The notes below the pieces were generated by a model. The model saw nothing but the letters and a program-made list of their open reading frames with translations. It searched no databases and was not told the origin of the DNA. Shown piece after piece: positions 1-4,835 of a stretch of DNA of 6,410 nt. How positions within the stretch are numbered: position 1 is the stretch's first letter; every line of letters begins with the position of its first letter. The stretch is from an uncultured Lachnospiraceae bacterium (lineage in GTDB: Bacteria; Bacillota_A; Clostridia; Lachnospirales; Lachnospiraceae). A program made the translations under genes and the position numbers. The stretch spans positions 1 through 6,410 of the forward strand of contig CADAHD010000376.1 in NCBI GenBank assembly GCA_902787595.1. Reading direction: 5' to 3'.

Positions 1-273
1 CTCTATATCCGTAAAGAGGGCAAAAATGCAGAGCTGATCGACGAAAAGGGAAATGTCACAAAGGTGCGAAAGAGCCTGCAGCAGGTCTTTGACGAGCTTG
101 GGAGTGAGGAATTTATCTTTACGGACAGGGGCTGCATCGTGAATATCATCCATGTCATGCAGATAAAAGATTCCGAAGCTGTTATGAAAAACGGTGAGCG
201 CCTTCCGGTGAGCAGGTCGCATCTGCAGGATGTCAAGTTAAAGATCAATGCATACTGGGGGGAGCACATATGA
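1..273 (+). CDS. LytTR-family response regulator, C-terminal DNA-binding domain (5' end outside window)
   Basis: The frame is open from base 1, and its 90 codons end at TGA (271-273). Visible features are the LytTR-like stretches LYIRKEGKNAELID, a recognition-type segment KVRKSLQQVFDEL, FIFTDRGCIVNIIHV, and the closing GERLPVSRSHLQDVKLKIN. This matches the second half of AgrA/ComE/VirR-type regulators, where the LytTR domain binds tandem 9-10 bp direct repeats and an upstream receiver domain is phosphorylated by a partner kinase. The receiver domain, if present, lies upstream of the window. The gene overlaps the kinase gene by ATGA (270-273), so the two are almost certainly translationally coupled cognate partners. 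A GTG at 64 is in frame but is not a credible start, because it would remove the first third of the LytTR fold. A probable target site lies at 1566-1621. Confidence 0.88.
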   Translation, partial: LYIRKEGKNAELIDEKGNVTKVRKSLQQVFDELGSEEFIFTDRGCIVNIIHVMQIKDSEAVMKNGERLPVSRSHLQDVKLKINAYWGEHI

Positions 274-1574
274 TCCCTGTCATTGTTATCTATACGCTGG
301 CGGTATTTGTCAATATCACAGGAGGTCTGATCGCCTCAGACCGCTGGCTGTCAAAGAGCAGGACAGTCAAAGCTGAACTGATAGCGGCAGCAGCTGCAGC
401 GGCGGCTGTCAGCGCATTTACCTTCCTGGTAAACAAAGGCAATAATGATACGGCGTGTCTGGTATGGGGAGGAGTACTCTGCATGCTGCTTATCGTTATT
501 GCATTTAAAAATGCGGATAAAAGAATGGCGCTTCTGTTTTTTATGATATACGAAGCGTCTGCGGCCCTTATATATAAAATGGCAGGGACTGCCATCATCA
601 TGCTTTACGGTAAAAAGGAGTTTATGCAGCCGGTGACTATGCAGGGCGGCCTGCTTTTACTGGCGCTTTCGCTTATCATAAGCGCTGTATCGCTGGCGGC
701 ATATCTTAAACAGGACATCTCTTCAAAGCTTTTTCTCAGGATCATGGCTGCAATATCCATCACATCCATAGTGATCGTAAACAGCGCCACGCTCAGGGAG
801 AATGAACTGATAGATAAGGATGAGCTGGATTCTTATATCTACTATGCGCTGTTTGTGCTGATCTCGGCTCTGATACTACAGATGCGTAAGCTTTATGAAG
901 CGGAGCATAAACTGTCGCAGGCAAAAGCGCTGGAAGCGCAGATGCTCGAGCGCGAATATCAGTCCTTAAGCCGCTCCTACGAAACAAATGCAAAGCTTTT
1001 CCATGATTTCAGGAATCATCTGGGGGTAATAAAAAATTACCTGATGAAAGATAAGAACGCCGAGGCACTGGATTATATTGAGGAGCTGACAGGAGGCGAC
1101 AGCGGATTAAACACAGGCGTCTGGACCGGAGACGATACCGTCGATTACCTGATAGGGAGCAAGATGGACGCAGCTCAAAAGAAGGGGATAAGCTTTGAGG
1201 CAGAGGTGGAGTTTCCGAGAAATACCGATTTAAGGAGCAGCGATCTGTGCGCCGTGCTGGCAAACCTTCTGGATAATGCCATAGAGGCGTCGTCAAAGTG
1301 CAAGGATCCTTCCGAAAGAAAGCTAAGGCTTATAATACGCAGGATACGTCAGATGCTGGTGATAAAGGTGGAGAATACTTATGAATATGAGCCTCAGGGA
1401 TCGGGGGACGGGCATTTTAAGAGCTCAAAGACCGACGGCGGACTGCACGGCTGGGGCATAAAGAGCGCGGAAGCGGCAGCACAGAGATATGACGGTACCG
1501 TTCAGAGCCGCTTTGACGGAAAGCTCTTTACTACCGTAGTTACCCTGTCTTTTTCGGGAGTTACGGCCTCTTAA
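270..1574 (+). CDS. GHKL-domain sensor histidine kinase, AgrC/ComD-like (HPK10 type)
   Basis: This is a 434-residue membrane kinase. The N-terminal half (about 1-207) contains six or seven hydrophobic segments (near 1-22, 36-54, 62-79, 87-112, 124-146, 153-171, 187-205), as in peptide-sensing AgrC-like receptors. A short coiled stretch (about 208-240) leads to the dimerisation segment with the phospho-acceptor motif HDFRNH, His245 being the likely phosphorylation site. The ATP-binding domain has the N-box NLLDNAIEAS (332-341) and the G-box GWGIKSAEAAAQRYDG (394-409). The start is ATG 270, preceded by GGAG at 261-264 with a 5-nt spacer, and it overlaps the regulator stop. The second membrane segment contains eight consecutive alanines (39-46). 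By family precedent it would phosphorylate the upstream LytTR regulator in response to an extracellular ligand; the ligand cannot be read from the sequence. Confidence 0.92.
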   Translation: MIPVIVIYTLAVFVNITGGLIASDRWLSKSRTVKAELIAAAAAAAAVSAFTFLVNKGNNDTACLVWGGVLCMLLIVIAFKNADKRMALLFFMIYEASAALIYKMAGTAIIMLYGKKEFMQPVTMQGGLLLLALSLIISAVSLAAYLKQDISSKLFLRIMAAISITSIVIVNSATLRENELIDKDELDSYIYYALFVLISALILQMRKLYEAEHKLSQAKALEAQMLEREYQSLSRSYETNAKLFHDFRNHLGVIKNYLMKDKNAEALDYIEELTGGDSGLNTGVWTGDDTVDYLIGSKMDAAQKKGISFEAEVEFPRNTDLRSSDLCAVLANLLDNAIEASSKCKDPSERKLRLIIRRIRQMLVIKVENTYEYEPQGSGDGHFKSSKTDGGLHGWGIKSAEAAAQRYDGTVQSRFDGKLFTTVVTLSFSGVTAS

Positions 1575-1621
1575 GGACATTAAAATACCGTTTACGGACA
1601 AAAAATGACCATTCGCGGACA
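1566..1621 (+). promoter_or_regulatory. Three 21-bp-spaced GGACA iterons, candidate LytTR operator
   Basis: GGACA occurs at 1575-1579, 1596-1600 and 1617-1621, exactly 21 bp apart (two helical turns). The two downstream units agree over a longer stretch: ACCGTTTACGGACA (1587-1600) and ACCATTCGCGGACA (1608-1621). The upstream unit is weaker (GCCTCTTAAGGACA, 1566-1579) and crosses the kinase stop codon. LytTR regulators are known to bind 9-bp direct repeats of the form [TA][AC][CA]GTTN[AG][TG] separated by 12-13 bp. ACCGTTTAC matches 8 of 9 positions, and its partner ACCATTCGC lies 12 bp further on with two deviations. The position between the regulator/kinase genes and the transporter genes fits activation of the transporter operon. 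Confidence 0.55.
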
Positions 1622-1643
1622 TTCGGGCACGGATGGTTTTTTT
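1608..1643 (+). terminator. Probable intrinsic terminator of the regulator/kinase operon
   Basis: ACCATTCG (1608-1615) can pair with CGGATGGT (1630-1637), with one G-U wobble and a 14-nt loop, and a run of seven T follows (1637-1643). An A-run (1600-1605) lies upstream of the stem, so the element could also work weakly in the other direction. The stem is short and the loop large, so efficiency may be partial. The left arm coincides with the third GGACA unit's recognition half. Confidence 0.5.
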
Positions 1644-1647
1644 ATTG

Positions 1648-1653
1648 TATCAT
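1648..1653 (+). promoter_or_regulatory. Possible -10 element (TATCAT) of the transporter operon promoter
   Basis: TATCAT matches TATAAT at five of six positions. The hexamer 17 bp upstream (1625-1630, GGGCAC) does not resemble a -35 box, which is what one expects of an activator-dependent promoter. It lies about 31 bp downstream of the last candidate LytTR half-site. A start near 1660 would give a leader of about 55 nt before the ATG at 1716. Confidence 0.3.
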
Positions 1654-1675
1654 CACATCATCAGAGGAAAACACA

Positions 1676-1691
1676 GATCCGGATACGGATC
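1676..1691 (+). repeat. Perfect 6-bp inverted repeat in the leader of the small membrane gene
   Basis: GATCCG and CGGATC flank a GATA loop, 10 nt before the AGGAGG ribosome binding site (1702-1707). It could be a small leader hairpin or an operator. It is short enough to be coincidence. Confidence 0.3.
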
Positions 1692-1715
1692 ATAAGTCAA
1701 AAGGAGGAAACGGAT

Positions 1716-1886
1716 ATGAGACATATGATAATAAGAGCGCTTGGAACAATAGCATGGATGGCGTCAGGGATTGTCTGCCTTACACAGGGCAAGACGGATG
1801 TTGCGATAATCTCACTGGCATTAGGCGCTGTATACGGCTTAAGCTGCTACAGGCTGATAAAGCAGAGTAATGAAGGGAAAAAATGA
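1716..1886 (+). CDS. Small two-helix membrane protein of unknown function (56 aa)
   Basis: I do not recognise a named family. The protein is MRHMIIRALG at its start, with two hydrophobic segments (about 5-22 and 29-45) joined by a short polar turn (TQGKTD) and a basic, hydrophilic tail (IKQSNEGKK). ATG 1716 was chosen because AGGAGG sits at 1702-1707 with an 8-nt spacer. A longer in-frame ATG at 1605 has no ribosome binding site and would read through the terminator and operator region. The stop overlaps the ABC ATPase start by ATGA (1883-1886), so the two are probably translated together. Its placement as first gene of a two-component-controlled ABC operon suggests an accessory or immunity-type membrane role, but that is inference. 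No double-Gly leader or Cys-rich core supports a secreted peptide. Confidence 0.75.
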   Translation: MRHMIIRALGTIAWMASGIVCLTQGKTDVAIISLALGAVYGLSCYRLIKQSNEGKK

Positions 1887-2611
1887 TCGAGGGAGCAGAG
1901 GATATGAGTGCAGAACTTCTGAGCATAAAAGGGCTTAACGCCTGGTATAAGGAAGATAAGAAAGTATTAAAGGATTTTTCGTTAAGTCTTAATAAGAATG
2001 AGGTCGTAGGCCTTATAGGTTTAAACGGCGCGGGAAAGACCACTTTCATGAAGGTGCTTACCGGTCTTCTTAAGACTTATGAGGCGGCTGACAAGAAGTT
2101 TGAAGATGCAGAGCTTAACTTCAGGGATGATGCGTTTAAGAAAAGCCGTTATGCGGTATTTGCCGAGGATGATTCGTTTAAGTATTTTACCTTCCGAGAA
2201 TATATGGAATACGTAAGCAGGGCGTACGGCGTAAAAATGCAGGATGTGGCTGATATGGTAAGGGGCTTTCATTTTGAGGAATTTGAAAATACCCTGCTTA
2301 AGGATCTCTCCACCGGAAACAGGAAAAAGGCGTTCCTTATCACGGCATTTGCGCTGCGTCCGAAGCTGCTGCTTTTAGATGAGCCTGTTAACGGGCTTGA
2401 CTTTCAGAGTACGGAATATCTGTACGGACTGATCGCGGGATATAAGGAATACGGAACGCTTTTATTTTCATCACATATACTGGAAAGCATAACGCTCACT
2501 TCGGACAGGGTACTGGTACTGGAAAACGGCGCGATAGCTCAAAAGTTCGAAGGAGAGGAGATAACGGCTGAATCTGTCAGGGAGGCACTTAGATATGAAG
2601 ATGCTGTTTAA
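1883..2611 (+). CDS. ABC transporter ATP-binding protein
   Basis: This single nucleotide-binding domain of 242 residues is the usual length for an ABC-2 type exporter ATPase. Walker A is GLNGAGKTT (46-54). At the Q-loop position the sequence reads VFAEDDSF with Glu95 in place of Gln, as is common in this branch. The signature is LSTGN (142-146) instead of LSGGQ. Walker B is LLLLDEP (162-168) with Glu167 as the catalytic base, the D-loop is NGLD, and the switch His is His198 in SSHILES. ATG 1883 overlaps the preceding gene and has GAAGGG upstream. An in-frame ATG at 1904, with GGGAG 8 nt before it, would begin MSAELLSIKG and is equally plausible, giving 235 residues. It should power the permease encoded immediately downstream. 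The transported substrate is not evident. Confidence 0.93.
   Translation: MIEGAEDMSAELLSIKGLNAWYKEDKKVLKDFSLSLNKNEVVGLIGLNGAGKTTFMKVLTGLLKTYEAADKKFEDAELNFRDDAFKKSRYAVFAEDDSFKYFTFREYMEYVSRAYGVKMQDVADMVRGFHFEEFENTLLKDLSTGNRKKAFLITAFALRPKLLLLDEPVNGLDFQSTEYLYGLIAGYKEYGTLLFSSHILESITLTSDRVLVLENGAIAQKFEGEEITAESVREALRYEDAV
2579..2585 (+). promoter_or_regulatory. Strong ribosome binding site for the original permease start
   Basis: AGGGAGG lies 9 nt before ATG 2595, inside the end of the ATPase gene. It indicates where permease translation was meant to begin. ATG 2720, the first start codon in the frame of the permease body, has no such site. Confidence 0.75.
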
Positions 2612-2678
2612 TGCATTTGCTAAAAAAGTATTCGGTGTAAAGTATGTAATGCGTTTGCGAAAAAAGTATTCGGTGTAA
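2595..2678 (+). pseudogene. Displaced N-terminus of the ABC permease, frame broken by a 38-bp duplication
   Basis: ATG 2595, served by AGGGAGG at 2579-2585, opens a frame reading MKMLFNAFAKKVFGVKY and then VMRLRKKYSV before TAA at 2676-2678 (27 codons). The 12 residues NAFAKKVFGVKY reappear in the -1 frame from 2648, where they lead directly into EGLIKSVFISAVMVMG and the permease body. Removing one 38-bp repeat unit would join MKMLF to this frame and give an uninterrupted 392-residue permease whose start overlaps the ATPase gene by 17 bases. As it stands, the first 29 residues of the permease are not encoded by a conventional start in the right frame. It may be a true mutation, a switchable allele, a recoding site or an assembly error. 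Confidence 0.75.
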
Positions 2679-2684
2679 AGTATG
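2609..2684 (+). repeat. 38-bp imperfect tandem duplication, two copies
   Basis: Copy 1 spans 2609-2646 and copy 2 spans 2647-2684. They are head to tail and identical at 36 of 38 positions. The differences are A2615/G2653 and T2621/G2659, which fall at the third base of the two Ala codons in NAFA and so are silent in the permease frame. Because 38 is not a multiple of three, the duplication shifts the frame by -1 relative to the start codon. Confidence 0.95.
2660..2666 (+). other. Candidate -1 frameshift heptamer A AAA AAG
   Basis: Reading from ATG 2595, the zero-frame codons here are CGA AAA AAG, presenting the canonical bacterial slippery heptamer (the type used in E. coli dnaX) in the correct register. 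A -1 slip continues at GTA 2666 into the permease frame, 10 nt before the zero-frame TAA. The product would be 405 residues, with 13 extra residues near the N-terminus. There is no upstream Shine-Dalgarno-like stimulator. It may be coincidental, since AAA AAA is simply Lys-Lys in the original frame. Confidence 0.35.
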
Positions 2685-2689
2685 AAGGT

Positions 2690-2712
2690 CTGATAAAGAG
2701 CGTCTTTATCAG
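2690..2712 (+). repeat. Perfect 10-bp hairpin inside the permease coding region
   Basis: CTGATAAAGA (2690-2699) and TCTTTATCAG (2703-2712) are exact reverse complements around a GCG loop. No T-run follows, so it is not an intrinsic terminator. It begins 23 nt after the A AAA AAG heptamer, further than the usual 5-9 nt for frameshift stimulators, and lies just ahead of ATG 2720. Confidence 0.7.
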
Positions 2713-2719
2713 TGCAGTC

Positions 2720-3811
2720 ATGGTTATGGGGCTTAAAGGGGCAGGCCTGAATATCAATGTGTCGCCGGCTGTACTGTATCTGACTGCGGCGGTATTTTGC
2801 GCAGGAGTGATGTGGAAAGCACTTAATTCCAATGATTTTTCACAGAGCTTCAGTAATATGATAATGATGCCTTTTCCTCAAAAAGCCTTCGTGTTCACTT
2901 ATGTGAGCGTACTTGGGATCTATACTATATTCACCAAGCTTATAGTTGTTATGGCCCTGATCTTTGCGATACATGTTTTTGATGCGCCCCAGACCATCTG
3001 CTGTATACTTGCGGCGTTCTGCGCTGTTTACATGAGCGCGGCATTCTTTGTGAGCCGCAGGGCAAAGGCTGTGGTGCTGCTGTGGGCGGCAGCAGTCATA
3101 GCAGCGATATTTTTGCTTAAGGATATGGGAGCATATCCGATGATCGCAGTGTTTGGCGTCAGCCTGCTGACAGCGGTCATCATTACATTAAACAGCGATG
3201 CTTATGTATTTTATGACCTTGCTGTTAAGAATGAGAGTATCAGATCAGGTGTAAAGAGTCATGCACATGCGCTTGTATGGGTATACCTGTTAAGATACAT
3301 AGGCACCCATAAGAATTATATCGCCAATTCCTTTATTATGTGGGGGATCGCCTGTGCCCTGCCTCTGTATCTTAAGCTCATCGATATGCAGGATATGACG
3401 GGGGCCTTCCTGTATATAGGATATGCCGTTGTGCTTATGAATACGCCTATTGCGATACTTATTTCCTGCGATCCGGATCTTGAGCGCAGCATAAAGGAAA
3501 TGCCCGGAGCAGGCAGATTCTTTTTACCTTACGGTCTGTTTGTATTTGTATACAACATCATATCCGTAACTGTCTATCTTTGCAGCTGGCAGCTGCAGCA
3601 GGGCGGCATAGGGCTGAGCCACGTGGTTCTGGGAGTGATACTTGCTGCTGTCGGTGCAGCGCTCACTATGCTGCTTGAATATTTTGCGCCTGTAAGGAAC
3701 TGGAAGATAGAGAGTGATCTGTGGCATAATCCCAGGAAATACATAGTTCCCTGCGTGATCGTCCTGCTGGCAGCAGGATGGGGCGTGATATCCGGCGCAT
3801 TTATGGGATAG
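2720..3811 (+). CDS. ABC transporter permease, integral membrane (N-terminus displaced by upstream frame break)
   Basis: The protein is highly hydrophobic, with about ten predicted membrane segments and a basic loop in the middle (SRRAKAV). It has the size of an ABC-2-like exporter permease and directly follows its ATPase. Notable stretches include LLRYIGTHKNYIANSFIMW, ISCDPDLERSIKEMPG and WKIESDLWHNPRKYIVP; I cannot assign a named subfamily. The coordinates start at the first ATG of the long frame (363 residues), but this is unlikely to be the native start. No ribosome binding site precedes 2720, the frame is open back to 2624 without ATG, GTG or TTG, and the missing 29 residues, MKMLF plus the segment from 2648, are encoded upstream. 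The intact form would have 392 residues. Whether a functional protein is made depends on how the duplication at 2609-2684 is resolved. The stop is TAG at 3809-3811. Confidence 0.8.
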   Translation: MVMGLKGAGLNINVSPAVLYLTAAVFCAGVMWKALNSNDFSQSFSNMIMMPFPQKAFVFTYVSVLGIYTIFTKLIVVMALIFAIHVFDAPQTICCILAAFCAVYMSAAFFVSRRAKAVVLLWAAAVIAAIFLLKDMGAYPMIAVFGVSLLTAVIITLNSDAYVFYDLAVKNESIRSGVKSHAHALVWVYLLRYIGTHKNYIANSFIMWGIACALPLYLKLIDMQDMTGAFLYIGYAVVLMNTPIAILISCDPDLERSIKEMPGAGRFFLPYGLFVFVYNIISVTVYLCSWQLQQGGIGLSHVVLGVILAAVGAALTMLLEYFAPVRNWKIESDLWHNPRKYIVPCVIVLLAAGWGVISGAFMG

Positions 3812-3819
3812 CTGCCATA

Positions 3820-3849
3820 CGGACCGGGCTTGTTGTTTTTTCGGACCGG
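3820..3849 (+). repeat. Direct repeat CGGACCGG around the -35 region
   Basis: CGGACCGG occurs at 3820-3827 and 3842-3849, 22 bp apart. One copy lies just upstream of the candidate -35 box and the other between -35 and -10. The placement suits a repressor or regulator site, but only two 8-bp copies exist. Confidence 0.35.
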
Positions 3850-3861
3850 CTGTGGTATAAT
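3833..3861 (+). promoter_or_regulatory. Sigma-A-type extended -10 promoter abutting the next start codon
   Basis: A consensus TATAAT at 3856-3861 is preceded by TGG (the TGn extension) and, 17 bp upstream, by TTGTTT (3833-3838). Only six bases separate the -10 box from ATG 3868, so a transcript starting at the usual distance would begin at or within a base or two of the start codon. Confidence 0.65.
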
Positions 3862-3867
3862 CAGGCC

Positions 3868-4353
3868 ATGGATGAGTATGGTTATCAGGGCGGAAATAAT
3901 ATTCCGCCTCAGGGATATTATCAAAGGATGCCTCAAAAGAGGACGAACGCTATGGCAGTGGCATCGCTTGTAATGGCAGTGATGGCTTTACTGACCATAC
4001 TTACGGGACTGGGCCCCGTTTTCTTTGGAAGTATGTCCATATTGTTTGCGGTGCTTTCCAAAGGCAGCGGCAGACGTATGAACGGATCGGCGTTCTGCAG
4101 CGTGATGATATCTGTGGTATCTGTGGCAGCAGGCGTATTTCTTATGATCAAGGTTGCCGATATGATACAGAATAATCCGGGCTTCAGATCAGAGATGGAC
4201 AAGAGCTTTGAAATGATGTACGGCGTGGATTATGATGATTTCGTGGATGGCATGAAGAAATATTACGAAACCGGTGAAATGCCGGAATTTATGGAAAAAA
4301 TGCAGCAGGGCGATTCCCCTTATTATACATTCCCCGGAGGAACGCAGTTATGA
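3868..4353 (+). CDS. DUF4190-like small membrane protein with Gly/Tyr/Gln-rich N-terminus (161 aa)
   Basis: The N-terminal 25 residues are rich in Gly, Tyr, Gln and Pro (MDEYGYQGGNNIPPQGYYQR). They are followed by RTNAMAVASLVMAVMALLTI (about 25-44), a second hydrophobic stretch (47-64), a basic turn GSGRRMNGSAF, and a third hydrophobic segment (74-96). The KTNGxAIASLVxG-like opening, the compact loop and the second hydrophobic unit resemble DUF4190 proteins, whose function is unknown. A hydrophilic acidic tail (MYGVDYDDFVDGMKKYYETG) follows. ATG 3868 was chosen over the longer in-frame ATG 3778, which lies inside the permease gene. ATG 3868 sits right behind a strong promoter and has no clear Shine-Dalgarno. 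The stop overlaps the next gene by ATGA, so both are probably made from one mRNA. Confidence 0.8.
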   Translation: MDEYGYQGGNNIPPQGYYQRMPQKRTNAMAVASLVMAVMALLTILTGLGPVFFGSMSILFAVLSKGSGRRMNGSAFCSVMISVVSVAAGVFLMIKVADMIQNNPGFRSEMDKSFEMMYGVDYDDFVDGMKKYYETGEMPEFMEKMQQGDSPYYTFPGGTQL

Positions 4354-4829
4354 TGGGAGCTATCGGGCCAATAGGATATGGCGGAGTTTACGGCAGCGTA
4401 TCTGCTATGCAGTATGCCGGTTCTGCCTTTGCGGCCGAAAGCAGCTCCGCTTCGGAAGAAACTAAGCGGCTGGGCAAGGTGGAATGCGAGACCTGCAAGG
4501 AAAGGAAATACCAGGACGGCTCTGATGAGCAGGTGTCATTTAAATCCGCTGCAAAGATAAATCCTGCGGCAGTAGAGGCAAAGGTCCGCGGCCATGAACA
4601 GGAACATGTGACCAATGCTTACGATAAGGCGCAGGAGAAGGGCGGCAAGGTTTTAAATGCCAGTGTCAGATTAAAATATTCGGTCTGCCCCGAATGCGGA
4701 CGCAGCTATTGCGCGGGAGGCGAGACCGCCACAACGATAAAGTACAGTGGCGACGATCCCTATAGCCGGAATAATAAATCTATGGGGCAGGAAGCTTTTA
4801 AGGGCAATAACCTGGATCTGGCGGTATAG
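4350..4829 (+). CDS. SprA-like putative zinc metalloprotease with HExxH and Cys motifs (159 aa)
   Basis: The core reads CETCKERKYQDGSDEQVSFK, then KVRGHEQEHVTNAYDKA, where HEQEH (82-86) fits the HExxH zinc-peptidase signature, then CPECGRSYCAGGET. This arrangement (Cys46, Cys49, HExxH, Cys113, Cys116) is what I recall for the SprA-related/CJM1_0395-type putative metalloprotease family common in Clostridia; peptidase activity is inferred from the motif. The first 40 residues are Gly/Ala/Ser-rich without a basic N-terminus, so no clear signal peptide is visible. GGAGGA at 4336-4341 provides a good ribosome binding site for ATG 4350 (an adjacent ATG at 4353 is equivalent), and the ATGA overlap couples it to the DUF4190-like gene. 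The four Cys in two CxxC pairs could bind a second metal. Confidence 0.82.
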   Translation: MMGAIGPIGYGGVYGSVSAMQYAGSAFAAESSSASEETKRLGKVECETCKERKYQDGSDEQVSFKSAAKINPAAVEAKVRGHEQEHVTNAYDKAQEKGGKVLNASVRLKYSVCPECGRSYCAGGETATTIKYSGDDPYSRNNKSMGQEAFKGNNLDLAV

Positions 4830-4835
4830 TATTTA

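Noticed and set aside
384..408. Eight-alanine run in the kinase as a repeat-based switch
   Set aside because: The codons are mixed (GCG, GCA, GCT), the run lies within a membrane segment, and length changes would be in frame; composition bias explains it.
1605..1715. In-frame ATG 1605 as start of a 93-residue version of the small membrane protein
   Set aside because: It lies in the operator/terminator region with no ribosome binding site, the added residues are not hydrophobic or domain-like, and ATG 1716 has AGGAGG at ideal spacing.
2619..2629. The A6 run of the first repeat copy as the main slippery site
   Set aside because: In the zero frame it reads GCT AAA AAA G, which is not in the X XXY YYZ register; the second copy (A AAA AAG) is the better candidate.
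3580..3600. CAGCTGGCAGCTGCAG-type inverted and direct repeats in the permease
   Set aside because: These are short CAGCTG/CTGCAG combinations from Trp-Gln-Leu-Gln-Gln codons and similar short palindromes recur elsewhere in coding sequence; no structural context supports a site.
3802..3845. Terminator between the permease and the DUF4190-like gene
   Set aside because: Only a 5-bp stem (TATGG/CCATA) around the stop codon is available and the T-run is separated from it by more than 15 bases; the T-run is better read as part of the promoter.
3778..3867. In-frame ATG 3778 as start of a 191-residue DUF4190-like protein
   Set aside because: It sits inside the permease gene without a ribosome binding site and would place the strong TATAAT promoter inside the coding region.
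3574..3936. Minus-strand frame of 120 codons
   Set aside because: It lies opposite the permease and next gene, reads as low-complexity Pro/Ser/Arg, has no ribosome binding site, and no family is recognisable. Other minus-strand frames (for example 290-601, 1009-1296, 2021-2272) are shadows for the same reason.
4274..4465. Plus-strand alternative frame crossing the 4350 gene junction
   Set aside because: It overlaps two well-supported coupled genes in another frame and encodes a Cys/Arg-rich product with no recognisable features.
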